Shown: positions 44,368 to 54,544, counted from the first letter of the stretch. The stretch is DNA of 64,000 nt from Pyrinomonadaceae bacterium (GCA_014380365.1 JACMJZ010000031.1:186001-250000); one strand, 5' to 3'. The notes: generated by a model from the sequence alone, not told the origin. Program-made: numbers and translations.

Positions 44368-44487
44368 GATTCCTCCTTACCAAAAAGCTCGGTGACGGGG
44401 AGAGTTTGATGTCCGATACCTTTAACTTCTCGTTGCGACAAACTGAAGTTGTCGGCCCGTTTTATCGAAATCGATTCTGCCAAAGGC

Positions 44488-47262
44488 TCAGACCCCATGA
44501 CACTTCTTATACTTCTTTCCTGAACCGCACGGACACGGCTCGTTGCGACCGACCTTCGGTTGATCGCGAACGACCGTCTTCACTTTTCCTGCTTCTTCGC
44601 CGGCAGCGGCGGCGCCCTGGTTTGGTCCAGTGAACGAAAGCGGAGTTGGTCGGCGCGGCAGGCGACGTTGACGCAATGCTTCCGGCGGTTCTTCCGAAAC
44701 TACGTGCAGGTTGAACAGCGATCTAATCGTGGTGGTATCGATGCGATCCAGCATCTCCTGAAACATATCGAAACTTTGCTTCTTGTATTCGACTAGTGGG
44801 TCCTTCTGCCCATAACCAACCAGTCCGATACCCTGCTTAAGATGGTCGAGCGATAGCAGGTGGTCTTTCCACTGCGCGTCGATGATGTTGAGCATGATGA
44901 TGCGCTCGTAAGTGCGCATCGCCTCAGGGCCAATTTGCTTTTCCTTGTCGGCATACTTGACCTTCAGTTTCTCCCAAACAGCATCTACAACCTCGTCCGA
45001 AGCGAGGTTCTGGAAATCTATGCTTTCTTTGTCTGCGTCGAAATCGTAGATGGTCTTGGTTTGAATCTTATAGTTCTCAACGTCCCAGTCATCCGGAGAA
45101 ACGTCGGGATTCAGATACTGCTTCGTCAAATCGGAAAGCAGATCGTAGGCAACTCCGGCCTGCGGCGGATCGCCCATCAGGTACTCGCGTTGGTCGGGCT
45201 CTTCCATCAATTGGCGGCGCAAACCATAGATGGTTTCGCGCTGCTTGTTCATGACGTCGTCGTATTCAAGCAGGTGTTTGCGCGACTCGAAGTTTCGCCC
45301 TTCCACCGACTTCTGCGCCGACGCAATACGCTTCGAGACCATCTTCGACTCGATGGCCACGCCTTGTTCCATCCCCAGGCGCTGCATCAAAGCTTTTACT
45401 TTGTCGCCGGCGAAGATGCGCATCAGGTCATCTTCCAGCGAAAGGAAAAAGCGCGACGAGCCCGGATCACCCTGTCGTCCGGCGCGGCCACGCAACTGAT
45501 TGTCGATGCGCCGTGATTCGTGGCGCTCGGTGCCAAGAATGTGAAGTCCGCCGATGCCGACCACTTCCTTGTGCTCGTCTTCGACGATCCGTTTTGCGCG
45601 AGCGAAGGCATCGGTCCATTGCTCCTCCGTCGCTTCGTCCGGGTCGACTTCTTCCTTTTTGAGAAACTCGCGTGCCATGAAATCCGGGTTGCCGCCCAGC
45701 AAAATGTCCGTGCCGCGACCGGCCATGTTGGTAGCTATGGTGACAGCGCCTTTGCGCCCGGCCTGCGCCACGATCTCGGCTTCGCGTTCGTGATACTTCG
45801 CGTTTAGGACGTTATGCGGAACAGACTCGCGTTGGAGCCGGCGCGCGATCAGTTCCGAGTTTTCAACCGACACCGTGCCCACCAACGTCGGTTGGCCACG
45901 GTCATGACAGTCCTTAATCTCCTCGACGACGGCGTCCCACTTCTCCGGCAAGGTGCGATAGATCATGTCGGAGAAGTCACTGCGGACCATTGGCATGTGC
46001 GTCGGGATCACCATCACGTCGAGTTTATAAGTAGACTGAAACTCGGCGGCCTCGGTCTCGGCGGTACCGGTCATGCCCGAAAGCTTTTCGTAGAGCCGGA
46101 AATAATTTTGCAGCGTGATCGTGGCGAGCGTCTGGTTTTCCTTCTCGATCTTCACGCCTTCTTTGGCCTCGACAGCCTGGTGCAAACCGTCTGACCAGCG
46201 GCGGCCTTTCATCAAGCGCCCGGTGAAATCGTCGACGATGATTACCTCGCCGTCCTGAACCACGTATTGATGATCGAGCCGGTAAAGCGTGTGCGCTTTC
46301 AGCGCCTGCTCGACGCAATGGAGCAATTCCATGTTGGAAGGGTCGTAAAGATTTCCCACCGCCAAGAGACGTTCGGCCTTATCGACGCCTTCCTCGGTCA
46401 AAACTGCAGTGTGCTGCCGCTCGTCGACGAGGTACTCGCCGGTCTTTACCCCATCGACATCTTCGCCCTTTTTCAACTGCGGAATGATCTGGTCGGCTTT
46501 GTAATATTTATCGGTCGCCTCATCAGAGGGCCCGGAAATAATTAACGGTGTCCTTGCTTCATCGATCAGGATCGAATCCACCTCGTCAACGATCGCGAAA
46601 TAGTGACCACGCTGAACACACGTCGCAAGGTCAAACTTCATGTTGTCGCGCAGGTAGTCAAACCCGAATTCGTTGTTGGTGCCGTAGGTGATGTCAGCCG
46701 CATACGCGGCCTGGCGCTCGAAGTCGTCCATGTCGTTTTGAATACAACCGACTTCGAGACCGAGGTAGCGATGAATCTGGCCCATCCACTCAGCGTCGCG
46801 GGAAGCGAGATAATCATTCACGGTGATTACGTGAACGCCGCCACGGCCGGTCAGCGCGTTGAGGTAGGCAGGCAACGTAGCGACGAGCGTCTTGCCTTCG
46901 CCGGTCCGCATCTCGGCGATCCTGCCCTGATGCAAAACGATGCCACCGATCAACTGGACGTCGAAATGGCGCATGCCAGTGGTGCGCACACTCGCCTCTC
47001 TGACGATCGCGAAGGCTTCCGGAAGAATTTTATCCAACGCCTCGCGCTCCAGGCGTTTGCGATCTTCTTTGTCGCGAGCGTCCTTAACAGCATCCTGGAG
47101 TTGCGCCTTAAACTCGGCGGTCCGGGCGCGAAGTTGCTCGTCAGATAGTTTCTTGATTGACGGCTCGAGAGCGTTGATCTCTTCGACGATGGGTTGAATG
47201 GATTTCAGAAAACGCTGGTTGCTGCTGCCGAATACTTTAGTTAGTAATTTGTCGAAACTCAT
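44488..47262 (-). CDS. secA: Preprotein translocase ATPase SecA
   Basis: The protein has 924 residues, full family length. It has the motor Walker [21 protein letters not shown], the DEAD-like [34 protein letters not shown], and [20 protein letters not shown]. The C-terminal zinc site [15 protein letters not shown] is intact and binds SecB or ribosomes. SecA drives proteins through SecYEG. It is flanked by two TonB-family genes on the same strand. Confidence 0.97.
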   Translation of the reverse strand: MSFDKLLTKVFGSSNQRFLKSIQPIVEEINALEPSIKKLSDEQLRARTAEFKAQLQDAVKDARDKEDRKRLEREALDKILPEAFAIVREASVRTTGMRHFDVQLIGGIVLHQGRIAEMRTGEGKTLVATLPAYLNALTGRGGVHVITVNDYLASRDAEWMGQIHRYLGLEVGCIQNDMDDFERQAAYAADITYGTNNEFGFDYLRDNMKFDLATCVQRGHYFAIVDEVDSILIDEARTPLIISGPSDEATDKYYKADQIIPQLKKGEDVDGVKTGEYLVDERQHTAVLTEEGVDKAERLLAVGNLYDPSNMELLHCVEQALKAHTLYRLDHQYVVQDGEVIIVDDFTGRLMKGRRWSDGLHQAVEAKEGVKIEKENQTLATITLQNYFRLYEKLSGMTGTAETEAAEFQSTYKLDVMVIPTHMPMVRSDFSDMIYRTLPEKWDAVVEEIKDCHDRGQPTLVGTVSVENSELIARRLQRESVPHNVLNAKYHEREAEIVAQAGRKGAVTIATNMAGRGTDILLGGNPDFMAREFLKKEEVDPDEATEEQWTDAFARAKRIVEDEHKEVVGIGGLHILGTERHESRRIDNQLRGRAGRQGDPGSSRFFLSLEDDLMRIFAGDKVKALMQRLGMEQGVAIESKMVSKRIASAQKSVEGRNFESRKHLLEYDDVMNKQRETIYGLRRQLMEEPDQREYLMGDPPQAGVAYDLLSDLTKQYLNPDVSPDDWDVENYKIQTKTIYDFDADKESIDFQNLASDEVVDAVWEKLKVKYADKEKQIGPEAMRTYERIIMLNIIDAQWKDHLLSLDHLKQGIGLVGYGQKDPLVEYKKQSFDMFQEMLDRIDTTTIRSLFNLHVVSEEPPEALRQRRLPRRPTPLSFTGPNQGAAAAGEEAGKVKTVVRDQPKVGRNEPCPCGSGKKYKKCHGV

Positions 47263-47386
47263 AATCGTTGTCTTATCTAATAGCCAGAAAAATGGTAGTC
47301 ATTTCCTCAGTTTTAATAGGTTACTGCTTGATTTTAGTTGAGCGTGAGTAGGCAGGCAAGCCAGCCTTCGTGCTCATGAGGCACGT

Positions 47387-47448
47387 AGTTCAGAGTTCAA
47401 GCTTCAGCTTGCGTCGCGAATTACAGCCTAAAGGCTGAACTCTGAACT
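47387..47448. repeat. Inverted repeat AGTTCAGAGTTCA ... TGAACTCTGAACT
   Basis: The 13-bp outer arms (47387-47399 and 47436-47448) match perfectly, and smaller hairpins (CAGCCT-AA-AGGCTG) sit inside. It lies in the spacer between the TonB-like gene and secA. No partner copy is seen in this window. Confidence 0.75.
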
Positions 47449-47468
47449 GCCGGTTTCTTGAGAAGGAC

Positions 47469-48596
47469 TCACGAGGGGAGTTGCTTCTTTATCAAATCAA
47501 CCACGGGCTGGCGGGGCATCGTCAGGTGAAACTTGATTTTCTTTCCGTCCTGCGAGGCGGTAGTGTTTTTGAGCAGCATCTCTTCGTCTTTACCCTCACG
47601 TGACTTCGCGCCGGCGGCTAACAGAATGTTGAAGGCCTTCGACAGCCGTCCAGCGCTACTGACCGAGGATGTGTCGGATTCAACCGTCGCCATGATCTCG
47701 CTTTGATCCTGCTTCACGGTGAAGATTACCTTGGTGCCGGGATTGTCCTCGTTGATTCTCTTCAAGTAGATCAGGAAGCCGCTGTCGTTCAATGCGGCGA
47801 TCATGCGTCCGGATAATTCGACGAGCACCGGGTCCCCAGCGGTTCTGGTGAATTTTGGGTTCTTGAGTTTGCCGTGCTCGTCAAGCTCGGCTTCGATCAC
47901 AATCTCAAACGGCTGGTCGAGATCTAGTTTGCCCAGGTTCTTCAACTTCATGGCTTCGATCGCAACATCTTTCAGGGGTTGCTTATTAATCTCGCCTTCC
48001 TTGGGCAACTCGATGTTGTTCTTCTTCGCAGAAGCCTCCAGCGCAGCCTGGGCCTGTTCAGGCGTTAGCTTTTCGTCCGTCTTCGGCGGGCTGGGACTGG
48101 CCTTGGCTTTGGCGACTGTCTCCGCGGGAGAGGGGCTAGTTACCGATCCGGGCAAAGGCGAAGGTGATGCAACCGGCAATGGTGTGGGGGCAACGTTAAG
48201 GTCAGGTGTCGGGGCAGACTGGGATGGTGGTGGCGTATATCCACGGTATCCAGGGTTTGTCTGCGCGATAATCTGTGCAGCCGATAGAGCCGGCGCCGCG
48301 TCAATTCCCAATTGGCCTTCAGGAGCCCAGTAGCCGTCCGGGTAGCGGAACTTGCCGCTCGACAGTTCCACCATCTGAACGTCGTCTCCGCCGATTTCCG
48401 TTCTCTCGTACGCCTTGTCGACAAAGCTAGCGTCGCCCAGGAGCACTGCGATATTGAACGCGTCTCTGAGGCCGGGAATGTACGCAACACAGGCGATCGC
48501 CAGGACGTGCGCCACGAGGGAGCCGCCTATTAACTTCAGGATCAACTGCCACCGGAGGTCCCGATTAACTTCAAAATTCCTAAAGAGTTCTGCCAT
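47469..48596 (-). CDS. Membrane-anchored proline-rich TonB-like protein
   Basis: The protein has 375 residues. One membrane segment at about 20-42 (LKLIGGSLVAHVLAIACVAY) anchors it, with the rest outside. Residues about 115-175 are rich in proline and serine (PTPLPVASPSPLPGSV), like the spacer of TonB. A globular C-terminal part (about 205-375) contains FEIVIEAELDEHGKLKNPKF and VKQDQSEIMATVESD, not clearly the TonB fold. The build suggests an envelope-spanning energy or assembly protein, but the role is unknown. It lies upstream of secA on the same strand. Confidence 0.65.
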   Translation of the reverse strand: MAELFRNFEVNRDLRWQLILKLIGGSLVAHVLAIACVAYIPGLRDAFNIAVLLGDASFVDKAYERTEIGGDDVQMVELSSGKFRYPDGYWAPEGQLGIDAAPALSAAQIIAQTNPGYRGYTPPPSQSAPTPDLNVAPTPLPVASPSPLPGSVTSPSPAETVAKAKASPSPPKTDEKLTPEQAQAALEASAKKNNIELPKEGEINKQPLKDVAIEAMKLKNLGKLDLDQPFEIVIEAELDEHGKLKNPKFTRTAGDPVLVELSGRMIAALNDSGFLIYLKRINEDNPGTKVIFTVKQDQSEIMATVESDTSSVSSAGRLSKAFNILLAAGAKSREGKDEEMLLKNTTASQDGKKIKFHLTMPRQPVVDLIKKQLPS

Positions 48597-48696
48597 TTCC
48601 TATTAAAACGTCCCCTGGAAGATAATGTTCCTCGTCCGTTACCTGGCTTAGACGCAGCTACCTGGCACCGCGTTGTGACGGCCGACTCGGCCGCCC

Positions 48697-48770
48697 GGGC
48701 AGAAGCCCGACCGTCAGGAGGGCTCTAAGCGCCACGTTGCCCAGAGAGCCCTTGCTTACGGGCGGGCTTC
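48697..48770. repeat. Inverted repeat of the GAAGCCCGACC family
   Basis: The left arm AGAAGCCCGACCGTCAGGAG with GGCTCT faces AGAGAGCCC and TTACGGGCGGGCTTC on the right, an imperfect hairpin with a loop of about 18 nt. It is related to 20331-20410 and 52180-52212. Confidence 0.7.
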
Positions 48771-48841
48771 CGAACGCGGGTTGCTGCTTGGGAACCTACG
48801 TTAGCACTTCGCGGGTGAACCTCTCAAAGCTAGAATGACTT

Positions 48842-49717
48842 ATGCGACGTTCTCGTGACAAAGTTTTCAAAAAGAAGCTTCATTCCGATCGCAAGCGCGA
48901 ATCTCGCAGCCCGCAGGTTTCTCCGGACATCTCCACGCGCAACGCAGGAGCGGATCAGAAGCCGGTGCTCTCGCGCCAGGTGAAGAAACTTCTGGAAGGA
49001 ATTGGCACGCCGCCCGCGCAACCTTTCCACCCTGATCCCTTTCAACTTGCAGCACTGGAAGCGCTCGAGTTTGAAGACGTGTTGGTCACAGCGCCGACCG
49101 GCAGCGGGAAGACATGGATCGCGCGCGAGGAGATACGACGACTGTTGGCCGCGGGTCGCCGCGCCTGGTACACAACACCGCTCAAGGCGCTCACCAATTC
49201 AAAGTATCAGGAGTTCTCCGACGAATTTGGTTCGAACCGGGTTGGCATTCTCACCGGCGATAGGAAAGAGAATTCAGCAGCGCAACTCCTGGTCGGCACG
49301 ACGGAGATTTACCGAAACCAACTCTTCGATTCCATGCGCGGCGGCACAGACGTCAATGCGGATCTGGTGGTGCTGGATGAGGCGCACTACCTCGGCGATG
49401 AAGATCGTGGTCACGTTTGGGAGGAAGCGATCATTCTCACGCCGCCACGGATTCGACTGTTGTTGCTGTCGGCGACTATCGGTAACGCGGATGAGTTTGC
49501 TGCGTGGATTGAGGAGGTGCGTGGAGTTCGCTGTGGGGTGGTTGAGCGTCCGGCTGGGCGGCCCGTTCCGTTGCGTGCGGCGATGTTGCTGCCAGATAGG
49601 CGATTGATTCCTTTGCTGACTGACGCGGGAAAACTGAATCCCGAAATCGCCGAGATCAGCGATCGCACTCGCGAGGAGCGCCGAGGGCCGCCTCGTGGCC
49701 AGCGCAGGAGATATTGA
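48842..49717 (+). CDS. Ski2-like DEAH helicase, N-terminal half (gene broken)
   Basis: The 291 residues hold the first RecA-like domain: Q-motif region HPDPFQLAALEALE, Walker A TAPTGSGKTWIAREE, TTPLKALTNSKYQEF, DEAH box VVLDEAHYLGDED, and motif III LLLSATIGNADEF. The frame then loses homology (EERRGPPRGQRRRY) and stops, 24 nt before a 39-bp palindrome. The second RecA domain continues in another frame at 49732. This half alone cannot work as a helicase. Confidence 0.9.
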   Translation: MRRSRDKVFKKKLHSDRKRESRSPQVSPDISTRNAGADQKPVLSRQVKKLLEGIGTPPAQPFHPDPFQLAALEALEFEDVLVTAPTGSGKTWIAREEIRRLLAAGRRAWYTTPLKALTNSKYQEFSDEFGSNRVGILTGDRKENSAAQLLVGTTEIYRNQLFDSMRGGTDVNADLVVLDEAHYLGDEDRGHVWEEAIILTPPRIRLLLLSATIGNADEFAAWIEEVRGVRCGVVERPAGRPVPLRAAMLLPDRRLIPLLTDAGKLNPEIAEISDRTREERRGPPRGQRRRY

Positions 49718-49731
49718 GAAGCCGATAGGAG

Positions 49732-51795
49732 ATGGTGCCTTGCGGCTTGGCCGCCGCACTGTGCGGCGGCCAAGCCGCATTGTTCAGCGAGGGTGCGTCA
49801 GGAATTCGTTTTGCCTTCTTACTTCTTATGAAACTCAGCATGCCTGAAATGCCGCCGGGCACATTGCTGGCGGCGCTCGGGTCTTACAATTTGCTACCGG
49901 CCATCGTGTTCCTGCCGACGCGCCGGCGTTGCGATCAAGCCGCGTCGGAAGCTGCGTTGGTCCGCCGCGAAACAAACGATCAGCGACGCGAAGCGCGGCG
50001 CGAACTTCTGCGCACCATGGTTGAACAGTTTCCGGAAATTCGCCGTCATCGTCATTGGGACACGATCATTCGAGGCGGTGTAGCATCCCATCACGCTGGG
50101 CACATTCCGGCGTGGAAGCTGGCGATTGAAAAACTGATGAGCGCCGGACTGCTGGACGCGATCTTCGCTACCGCAACAGTTGCCGCCGGCGTCGACTTCC
50201 CAGCCCGCACAGTAGTTATCACCGTGGCCGACGCGCGCACGGGCCACGGCTGGCGACAGTTAACCGCTTCAGAGTTGCAGCAGATGACCGGACGCGCCGG
50301 GCGCCGCGGGCGCGATAATGTCGGGTTCGTGGTAGCTGCGCCGGGAGTCCATCAGGATCCGCAACGCATTGCCGAGTTGCTGAAGGCGCGTCCCGATCCA
50401 CTCCTCAGTCAGTTTCGCGCGACTTACACAACCCTGCTCAATCTGCTTGATGCCTACGGAAATTTTGCCCAGGTGCGCGAGATTGCGGAAAGGAGTTTTG
50501 CGCATCGCGAAGCCGCGCTGGAAATCACCAGACTTCAGAAAGTTGGAACGGAGAGCGAGCAGAGGATCCTACTGAAACTCAAGGAAGCCGGTTGCAAGCT
50601 GACAGTCGCTGCTGCGGTGGGATTTGAACGGTTGGTCAGCGCCCGGACGCGTCTACAGAGCTCGAAGCCGCAAACGCGCGCCGAGGTGCTGCATCGCTGG
50701 CTGGATGAGGTGGTCCAGCCCGGTCGCATCGTGGGCATCGGTCGGACCGGACGTCGTCTTGTAATCATCACCGAGAAGCGCGGCGAAAACGTCCGCGGCA
50801 TTCGCGAAGACGGGCGCACCGCCAGCTTTGCGCTGCCACGAATCGGGCGCGTTTATTCCCCTACGTTTCGCTTAACCGACGAGTCCATCATCGAAGCCTT
50901 TGATGAAATTCGCACTCGCGGGAAGGATCTCGTAATTCCGGAACCGCGTCTCAGCAACGCAGGCGCGGAAGAGAACGAAGCGTTGAATGTGATTAACGAC
51001 CTGATGGATTCGATCCTGGTGAACAGTGTCACGGGCATGCGGGGTCCCCGGCGGGGCAGCCCCGCTGGGGTGCTCGTCCCGCCCGTGAATCACGCGCAAG
51101 CAGCGCGTGCCACACACTTACCCGGCGAACTCGGCGGTGAGGAGAAGTTGCGTTGTACGCAGGTCTTGTGGGAACTGTTGGACGATGCGGAAAACTTTGA
51201 AAGATCCGGGCGCCTGATTGAGCGCCTGCGCGACGAAGTTTGGGAACCGTTTGAGCAAAGGGCGCGCGTGCTCGCCACCTTTGGCTATCTCGATTACACG
51301 GCGGAGAAGGTCACGGAGCGCGGACGCTGGCTGGCGGATTTGCACGTCGACCGTCCATTGCTGGTTGGAGAAGCGTTGGAAGCCGGACTCTTCAATGCAC
51401 TCGATTTCCACCGTCTGGCAGGTGTGATGGCCGCGCTCACCGCCGATGGCGATCGTGATTACGGCGAGATTGAGTTGGAAGATGCGTTGGTGGCTGCACT
51501 GGCGCAGTTTGAGGACGTCGGATTCAAGGTGGCAACTGAAGAATGGAAACTGGGAGTGGAGCCGGCGCCGGAGTTGAACTTCTCTGCAGCAGGCGCAGCA
51601 GCGCTTTGGGCCAGTGGTGCGGAATGGTCCGCGCTGGTGCATGAGACGCGGGCCGAAGAAGGCGATCTCTTCCGCATGCTTTCGCGGACCGGGGAGGGCC
51701 TGGTTCAAATCGCGCAACTGAAGAAGGCGCACCCGGAAGCAGCCCGCATCGCCGCCGTCGCTGCCGATGCGATTCTGCGTGAACCAGTGCGATAA
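49732..51795 (+). CDS. Ski2-like DEAH helicase, C-terminal half (gene broken)
   Basis: The 687-residue frame regains homology at about MKLSMPEMPPGTLLAALGSY; the first about 30 residues are palindrome sequence and not natural. Motifs IV-VI are present: LPTRRRCDQAA, HHAGHIPAWKLAIEKL, FATATVAAGVDFPARTVVI and QQMTGRAGRRGRDNVGFV. A long C-terminal domain of Ski2/DUF3516 type follows. A second repeat insertion (51046-51109) adds RGPRRGSPAGVLVPP and HAQAARA in frame. With the N-terminal half, it formed one RNA/DNA helicase; it is now in two frames. Confidence 0.88.
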   Translation: MVPCGLAAALCGGQAALFSEGASGIRFAFLLLMKLSMPEMPPGTLLAALGSYNLLPAIVFLPTRRRCDQAASEAALVRRETNDQRREARRELLRTMVEQFPEIRRHRHWDTIIRGGVASHHAGHIPAWKLAIEKLMSAGLLDAIFATATVAAGVDFPARTVVITVADARTGHGWRQLTASELQQMTGRAGRRGRDNVGFVVAAPGVHQDPQRIAELLKARPDPLLSQFRATYTTLLNLLDAYGNFAQVREIAERSFAHREAALEITRLQKVGTESEQRILLKLKEAGCKLTVAAAVGFERLVSARTRLQSSKPQTRAEVLHRWLDEVVQPGRIVGIGRTGRRLVIITEKRGENVRGIREDGRTASFALPRIGRVYSPTFRLTDESIIEAFDEIRTRGKDLVIPEPRLSNAGAEENEALNVINDLMDSILVNSVTGMRGPRRGSPAGVLVPPVNHAQAARATHLPGELGGEEKLRCTQVLWELLDDAENFERSGRLIERLRDEVWEPFEQRARVLATFGYLDYTAEKVTERGRWLADLHVDRPLLVGEALEAGLFNALDFHRLAGVMAALTADGDRDYGEIELEDALVAALAQFEDVGFKVATEEWKLGVEPAPELNFSAAGAAALWASGAEWSALVHETRAEEGDLFRMLSRTGEGLVQIAQLKKAHPEAARIAAVAADAILREPVR
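49741..49779. repeat. 39-bp palindrome at the helicase break, minimal CACAGTG-family copy
   Basis: TGCGGCTTGGCCGCCGCAC and GTGCGGCGGCCAAGCCGCA are perfect complementary 19-bp arms around one T. It equals the outer ends of the elements at 14206-14369 and 51889-52131 joined without their interior. It lies in the region where the helicase reading frame is lost, so it probably inserted into the gene. Confidence 0.9.
51046..51109. repeat. Two GC hairpins inserted in the helicase coding region
   Basis: CCCCGGCGGGGC-A-GCCCCGCTGGGG (51046-51070, one mismatch) and CACGCGC-AAGCA-GCGCGTG (51091-51109) code for a low-complexity insert (GPRRGSPAG and HAQAARA) between two well-formed helical parts. They look like an in-frame repeat insertion. 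Confidence 0.7.
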
Positions 51796-51888
51796 GTTGT
51801 GGTGAAAAAGCGAAGAGTGAAAAGAGGTCCATCTTAAAAGGTACGACTTGGTGTTCTCGGCTTACCGGAAGGTGAGCGGGTTCATTAT

Positions 51889-52131
51889 GCGGCTTGCCGC
51901 TGCACAGTGCGGAAAGCCTATGGCTTTCCGGCCAGCCACCCTCCAATCTTCTTGAGGCTGCGCCTCAGGAAAAGATTCTTGAACTATCTGACACACGGTA
52001 AGGCTCTGCCTTACCGTTGAGCCTCCAAGAATGATCGGAGGCTACGCCTCCAATTGAGGTGCAGCCTCAAAAGTTAAAAGGAGAGTTTACGGAAAGGCAG
52101 GGCCTTTCCACACTGTGCGGCGGTGAGCCGC
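51889..52131. repeat. Modular hairpin repeat element (CACAGTG family), long type
   Basis: The ends match the 14206-14369 element: GCGGCTTGCCGCTGCACAGTG at the left and CACTGTGCGGCGGTGAGCCGC at the right. Interior hairpins include GGAAAGCC-TAT-GGCTTTCC, GAGGC-TGC-GCCTC, GGTAAGGC-TCT-GCCTTACC, GGAGGC-TAC-GCCTCC and GGAAAGGC-AGG-GCCTTTCC. Its number of interior cassettes is higher than in the first copy. Confidence 0.8.
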
Positions 52132-52179
52132 GGTTGATTGAGTTGTGCATCCTACGTGGAAGTCTTCTCGCACAGTGCG

Positions 52180-52212
52180 GGGCAGGGCCCTCCCTTATGG
52201 TCGGGCTTCTGC
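52180..52212. repeat. Single copy of the GAAGCCCGACC repeat, reverse orientation
   Basis: GGCAGGGCCCTCCCTTATGG then TCGGGCTTCTGC is the reverse complement of the arm found at 20331-20361 and 48697-48720. It lies just downstream of the coiled-coil gene stop, beside the long CACAGTG-family element, and is preceded by another CACAGTGCGG. Confidence 0.65.
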
Positions 52213-52228
52213 TTGGCTTTCGGGTGGG

Positions 52229-54319
52229 TTACGAGACGGCTTTCAGCGTGGCGAGGCGGCGCTCCTCTTCTTCGACGCGGGCGTGCATCTCGTCAACTCG
52301 CTGTTGCTCTTCGGCGATACGACTCCGCGTTTCTTTGAGACGTTCCTGTTCCTTCTGCGCACGCTGCCGGACTTCAGCTTCCAGGCGCAGACGTTCATGC
52401 TCAGCTCGGCGGCGGCCAGTCTCCGCTGCAGTTATCCGATCCTGAATTTCGTTTAGGCGTCGTGCTTCATCTTCGGCCATGGCGCGCGCGTTTTCCACTT
52501 CGGCGCGACGGCGCACCAGCTCTTCAGCTCGACGCAGGAGCGAATCTTCCTCCGTCTTGATGCGCAACTCCTTCTCATCAAGACGACGGCGAATCTCCGC
52601 GTTGACACGGTCACGAGTTTCTTCCTCCGCCTGCAACCTCGCGGCTTCTTCGGCGCGACGATTGGCCTCTTCCTCTTCCAGCCGGAGACGAACATCAGCT
52701 TCCGCTTTTGTCCGGGCTTCATTAGAACGGCGAATCGACTCCTCTTCAGCCTGTAGTTCCGCTAAGGTTTCCTTAAGCAGGTTCTGCGCTTTCGCGGCTG
52801 CCTGGCTGAGCGTGGCTGTTTCTGCTTGCAGTTTTTTCTGCTGAGCAGTACCCACGAGCACTTCCTCGGTTATTTTCTTTCTTAACGTTGCAGCCTCCGA
52901 AATCGACTTCACTTGCTCCTCGGCGGCGCGGCGAAGCGTTTGTATCTCAGAATGAAGTTGCTGCTGCCTCGCTGCCCGCGCCTGAACTTCTTCCTCGACT
53001 TTCTTTCTCAAGGCTTCGAGTTCAGCCAGCCGGCGTTCCTGCTCAACCGCGTGCTGTCGCGCTTCTTCCTCAATTCGTTGCTCGGTCTCAGCCGCCTGAC
53101 GCCGACCTTCCGCCAGACGTTTGCGTTCGGCGCTAATTTCACTTTTCAGTCTGGTCTCCAGCGCCAGACATTCCTGCTGTGACCGGTGACGAGCTTCCTC
53201 TTCTACCTGTAAACGCGCACGCGCTTGCTTTAAATTCTGCACCTCCGCGTCGGCTTGTTTGCGCGCAGCCTCCAACTCGACGCGACCTCGGGTCAGCTCT
53301 TCAGTGGCGCTCTGCAAAGCCTGCTGCTCCAATCGCAGCCGGCTTTCTTCGTTGCGGTAAAGGTCTTCTCTTTCAGTGTGAAGTTGAACTTTTTCGGAGT
53401 GGGCCCGTTCGAGTTTTTCAATTCGTTGTTGGTGGGCCAACGAGTTACGGCGCGCTTCCTCCAGCCGCTTTTCCGCCTCCTCTCGACCGCGTTTAGCCTC
53501 GGCTTCTAGCCGCAGAGTTTCCAGTTTAGCAAGTCGCCGGGCTGACTCTTCGTCGCGCAAGCTCTGCCTGATCTCGTCCAACTGGCGCTCTTCCTCCTCG
53601 GCTGCTTTGCGCGCGACCTCAATCTCGGCGCTGCGCAACGCGAGCTCTTTCGTCATTTGCCGCCACGATTGCTCCTCGGCCTCAATGCGAAGGCGTTCGG
53701 CCTCGATGAGACGCGGGGTTTCCGCGATATCCTTTAGTTTGAGCGATGTAGTTGTTGTTCCAATCAGCTCTGCAACCGTCTCGGCGATAGTCTTTTCAAT
53801 GTTCTGGTCAGTTGCGTGTGTGGCTGATGATCCAACAAGCACCGCCAGGGGTTTCAACTCGATCGCATTACCGGGTTGAAGCAACTGGACGGCCGGTGTC
53901 GCAAACTCCGGCAGGCCTTCCTGCCTGTCTTGCAGGTGGCGGGCTTCTGCCTCACGACGGCGAAATTCAAGGGCCGCGATCGCCTCTTGCAACTCTGCCT
54001 CTTCCTGAAGCAACAGTGCTTCCTGTTGGCTGAGTAGCTCCTGGGGAACACTCGATACCAGCGGGTGTGAACTGGTGGTTTCCTCTGCTGCCGAAATACT
54101 TGCAGAGGCTGGGAAGGATTCACTGACGAGTTTGAGGGAAGGCAGTTCGCCGTTCACCTGCGACAGTGCAGACTTCTCTACAGTTGGGGCGAATGGGTAA
54201 CGCGGACGCTCTTCTGCGGAGCGAGCGCTGATTACAGACATTGGTGGAAATCCGGCGCCGGCGATGACGTTCCTGACTTCAGAATCTGATTGCTCAAACG
54301 GTTCATTAAACTGGGGCAT
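52229..54319 (-). CDS. Large coiled-coil protein of unknown function
   Basis: The protein has 696 residues from the ATG at 54319, with AGGAGGG about 10 nt upstream; a TTG at 54328 is too near that site. Residues about 1-150 are low-complexity and serine/proline-rich. From about 190 to the end nearly everything is coiled coil, rich in Glu, Arg, Ala and Gln, such as EAEAKRGREEAEKRLEEARR and RRAEELVRRRAEVENARA. No membrane segment, nucleotide site or enzyme motif is seen. It may be a cytoskeletal, polar or structural protein; nearest neighbours give no clue. Confidence 0.75.
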   Translation of the reverse strand: MPQFNEPFEQSDSEVRNVIAGAGFPPMSVISARSAEERPRYPFAPTVEKSALSQVNGELPSLKLVSESFPASASISAAEETTSSHPLVSSVPQELLSQQEALLLQEEAELQEAIAALEFRRREAEARHLQDRQEGLPEFATPAVQLLQPGNAIELKPLAVLVGSSATHATDQNIEKTIAETVAELIGTTTTSLKLKDIAETPRLIEAERLRIEAEEQSWRQMTKELALRSAEIEVARKAAEEEERQLDEIRQSLRDEESARRLAKLETLRLEAEAKRGREEAEKRLEEARRNSLAHQQRIEKLERAHSEKVQLHTEREDLYRNEESRLRLEQQALQSATEELTRGRVELEAARKQADAEVQNLKQARARLQVEEEARHRSQQECLALETRLKSEISAERKRLAEGRRQAAETEQRIEEEARQHAVEQERRLAELEALRKKVEEEVQARAARQQQLHSEIQTLRRAAEEQVKSISEAATLRKKITEEVLVGTAQQKKLQAETATLSQAAAKAQNLLKETLAELQAEEESIRRSNEARTKAEADVRLRLEEEEANRRAEEAARLQAEEETRDRVNAEIRRRLDEKELRIKTEEDSLLRRAEELVRRRAEVENARAMAEDEARRLNEIQDRITAAETGRRRAEHERLRLEAEVRQRAQKEQERLKETRSRIAEEQQRVDEMHARVEEEERRLATLKAVS

Positions 54320-54544
54320 TTGTCTCAAACCCTCCTGGTTAGGCCAATGCAGAGGTTTCCGGGGAGCGACAGATATGAAGCGGTCTCTCTGCTAATCGAC
54401 GTGACTGGCTGAGTAAGAGAAAGGGTTATTAAGGCCGCTGTCCCAGATTTGGCTGAGGCTTTGGGAAAGAGACACGATCCACGAAAGACACGAAACCACA
54501 GGAAAAGAGTACCCAAGTTCGGGTTGGTTTGGGTGTTTAGTGGA

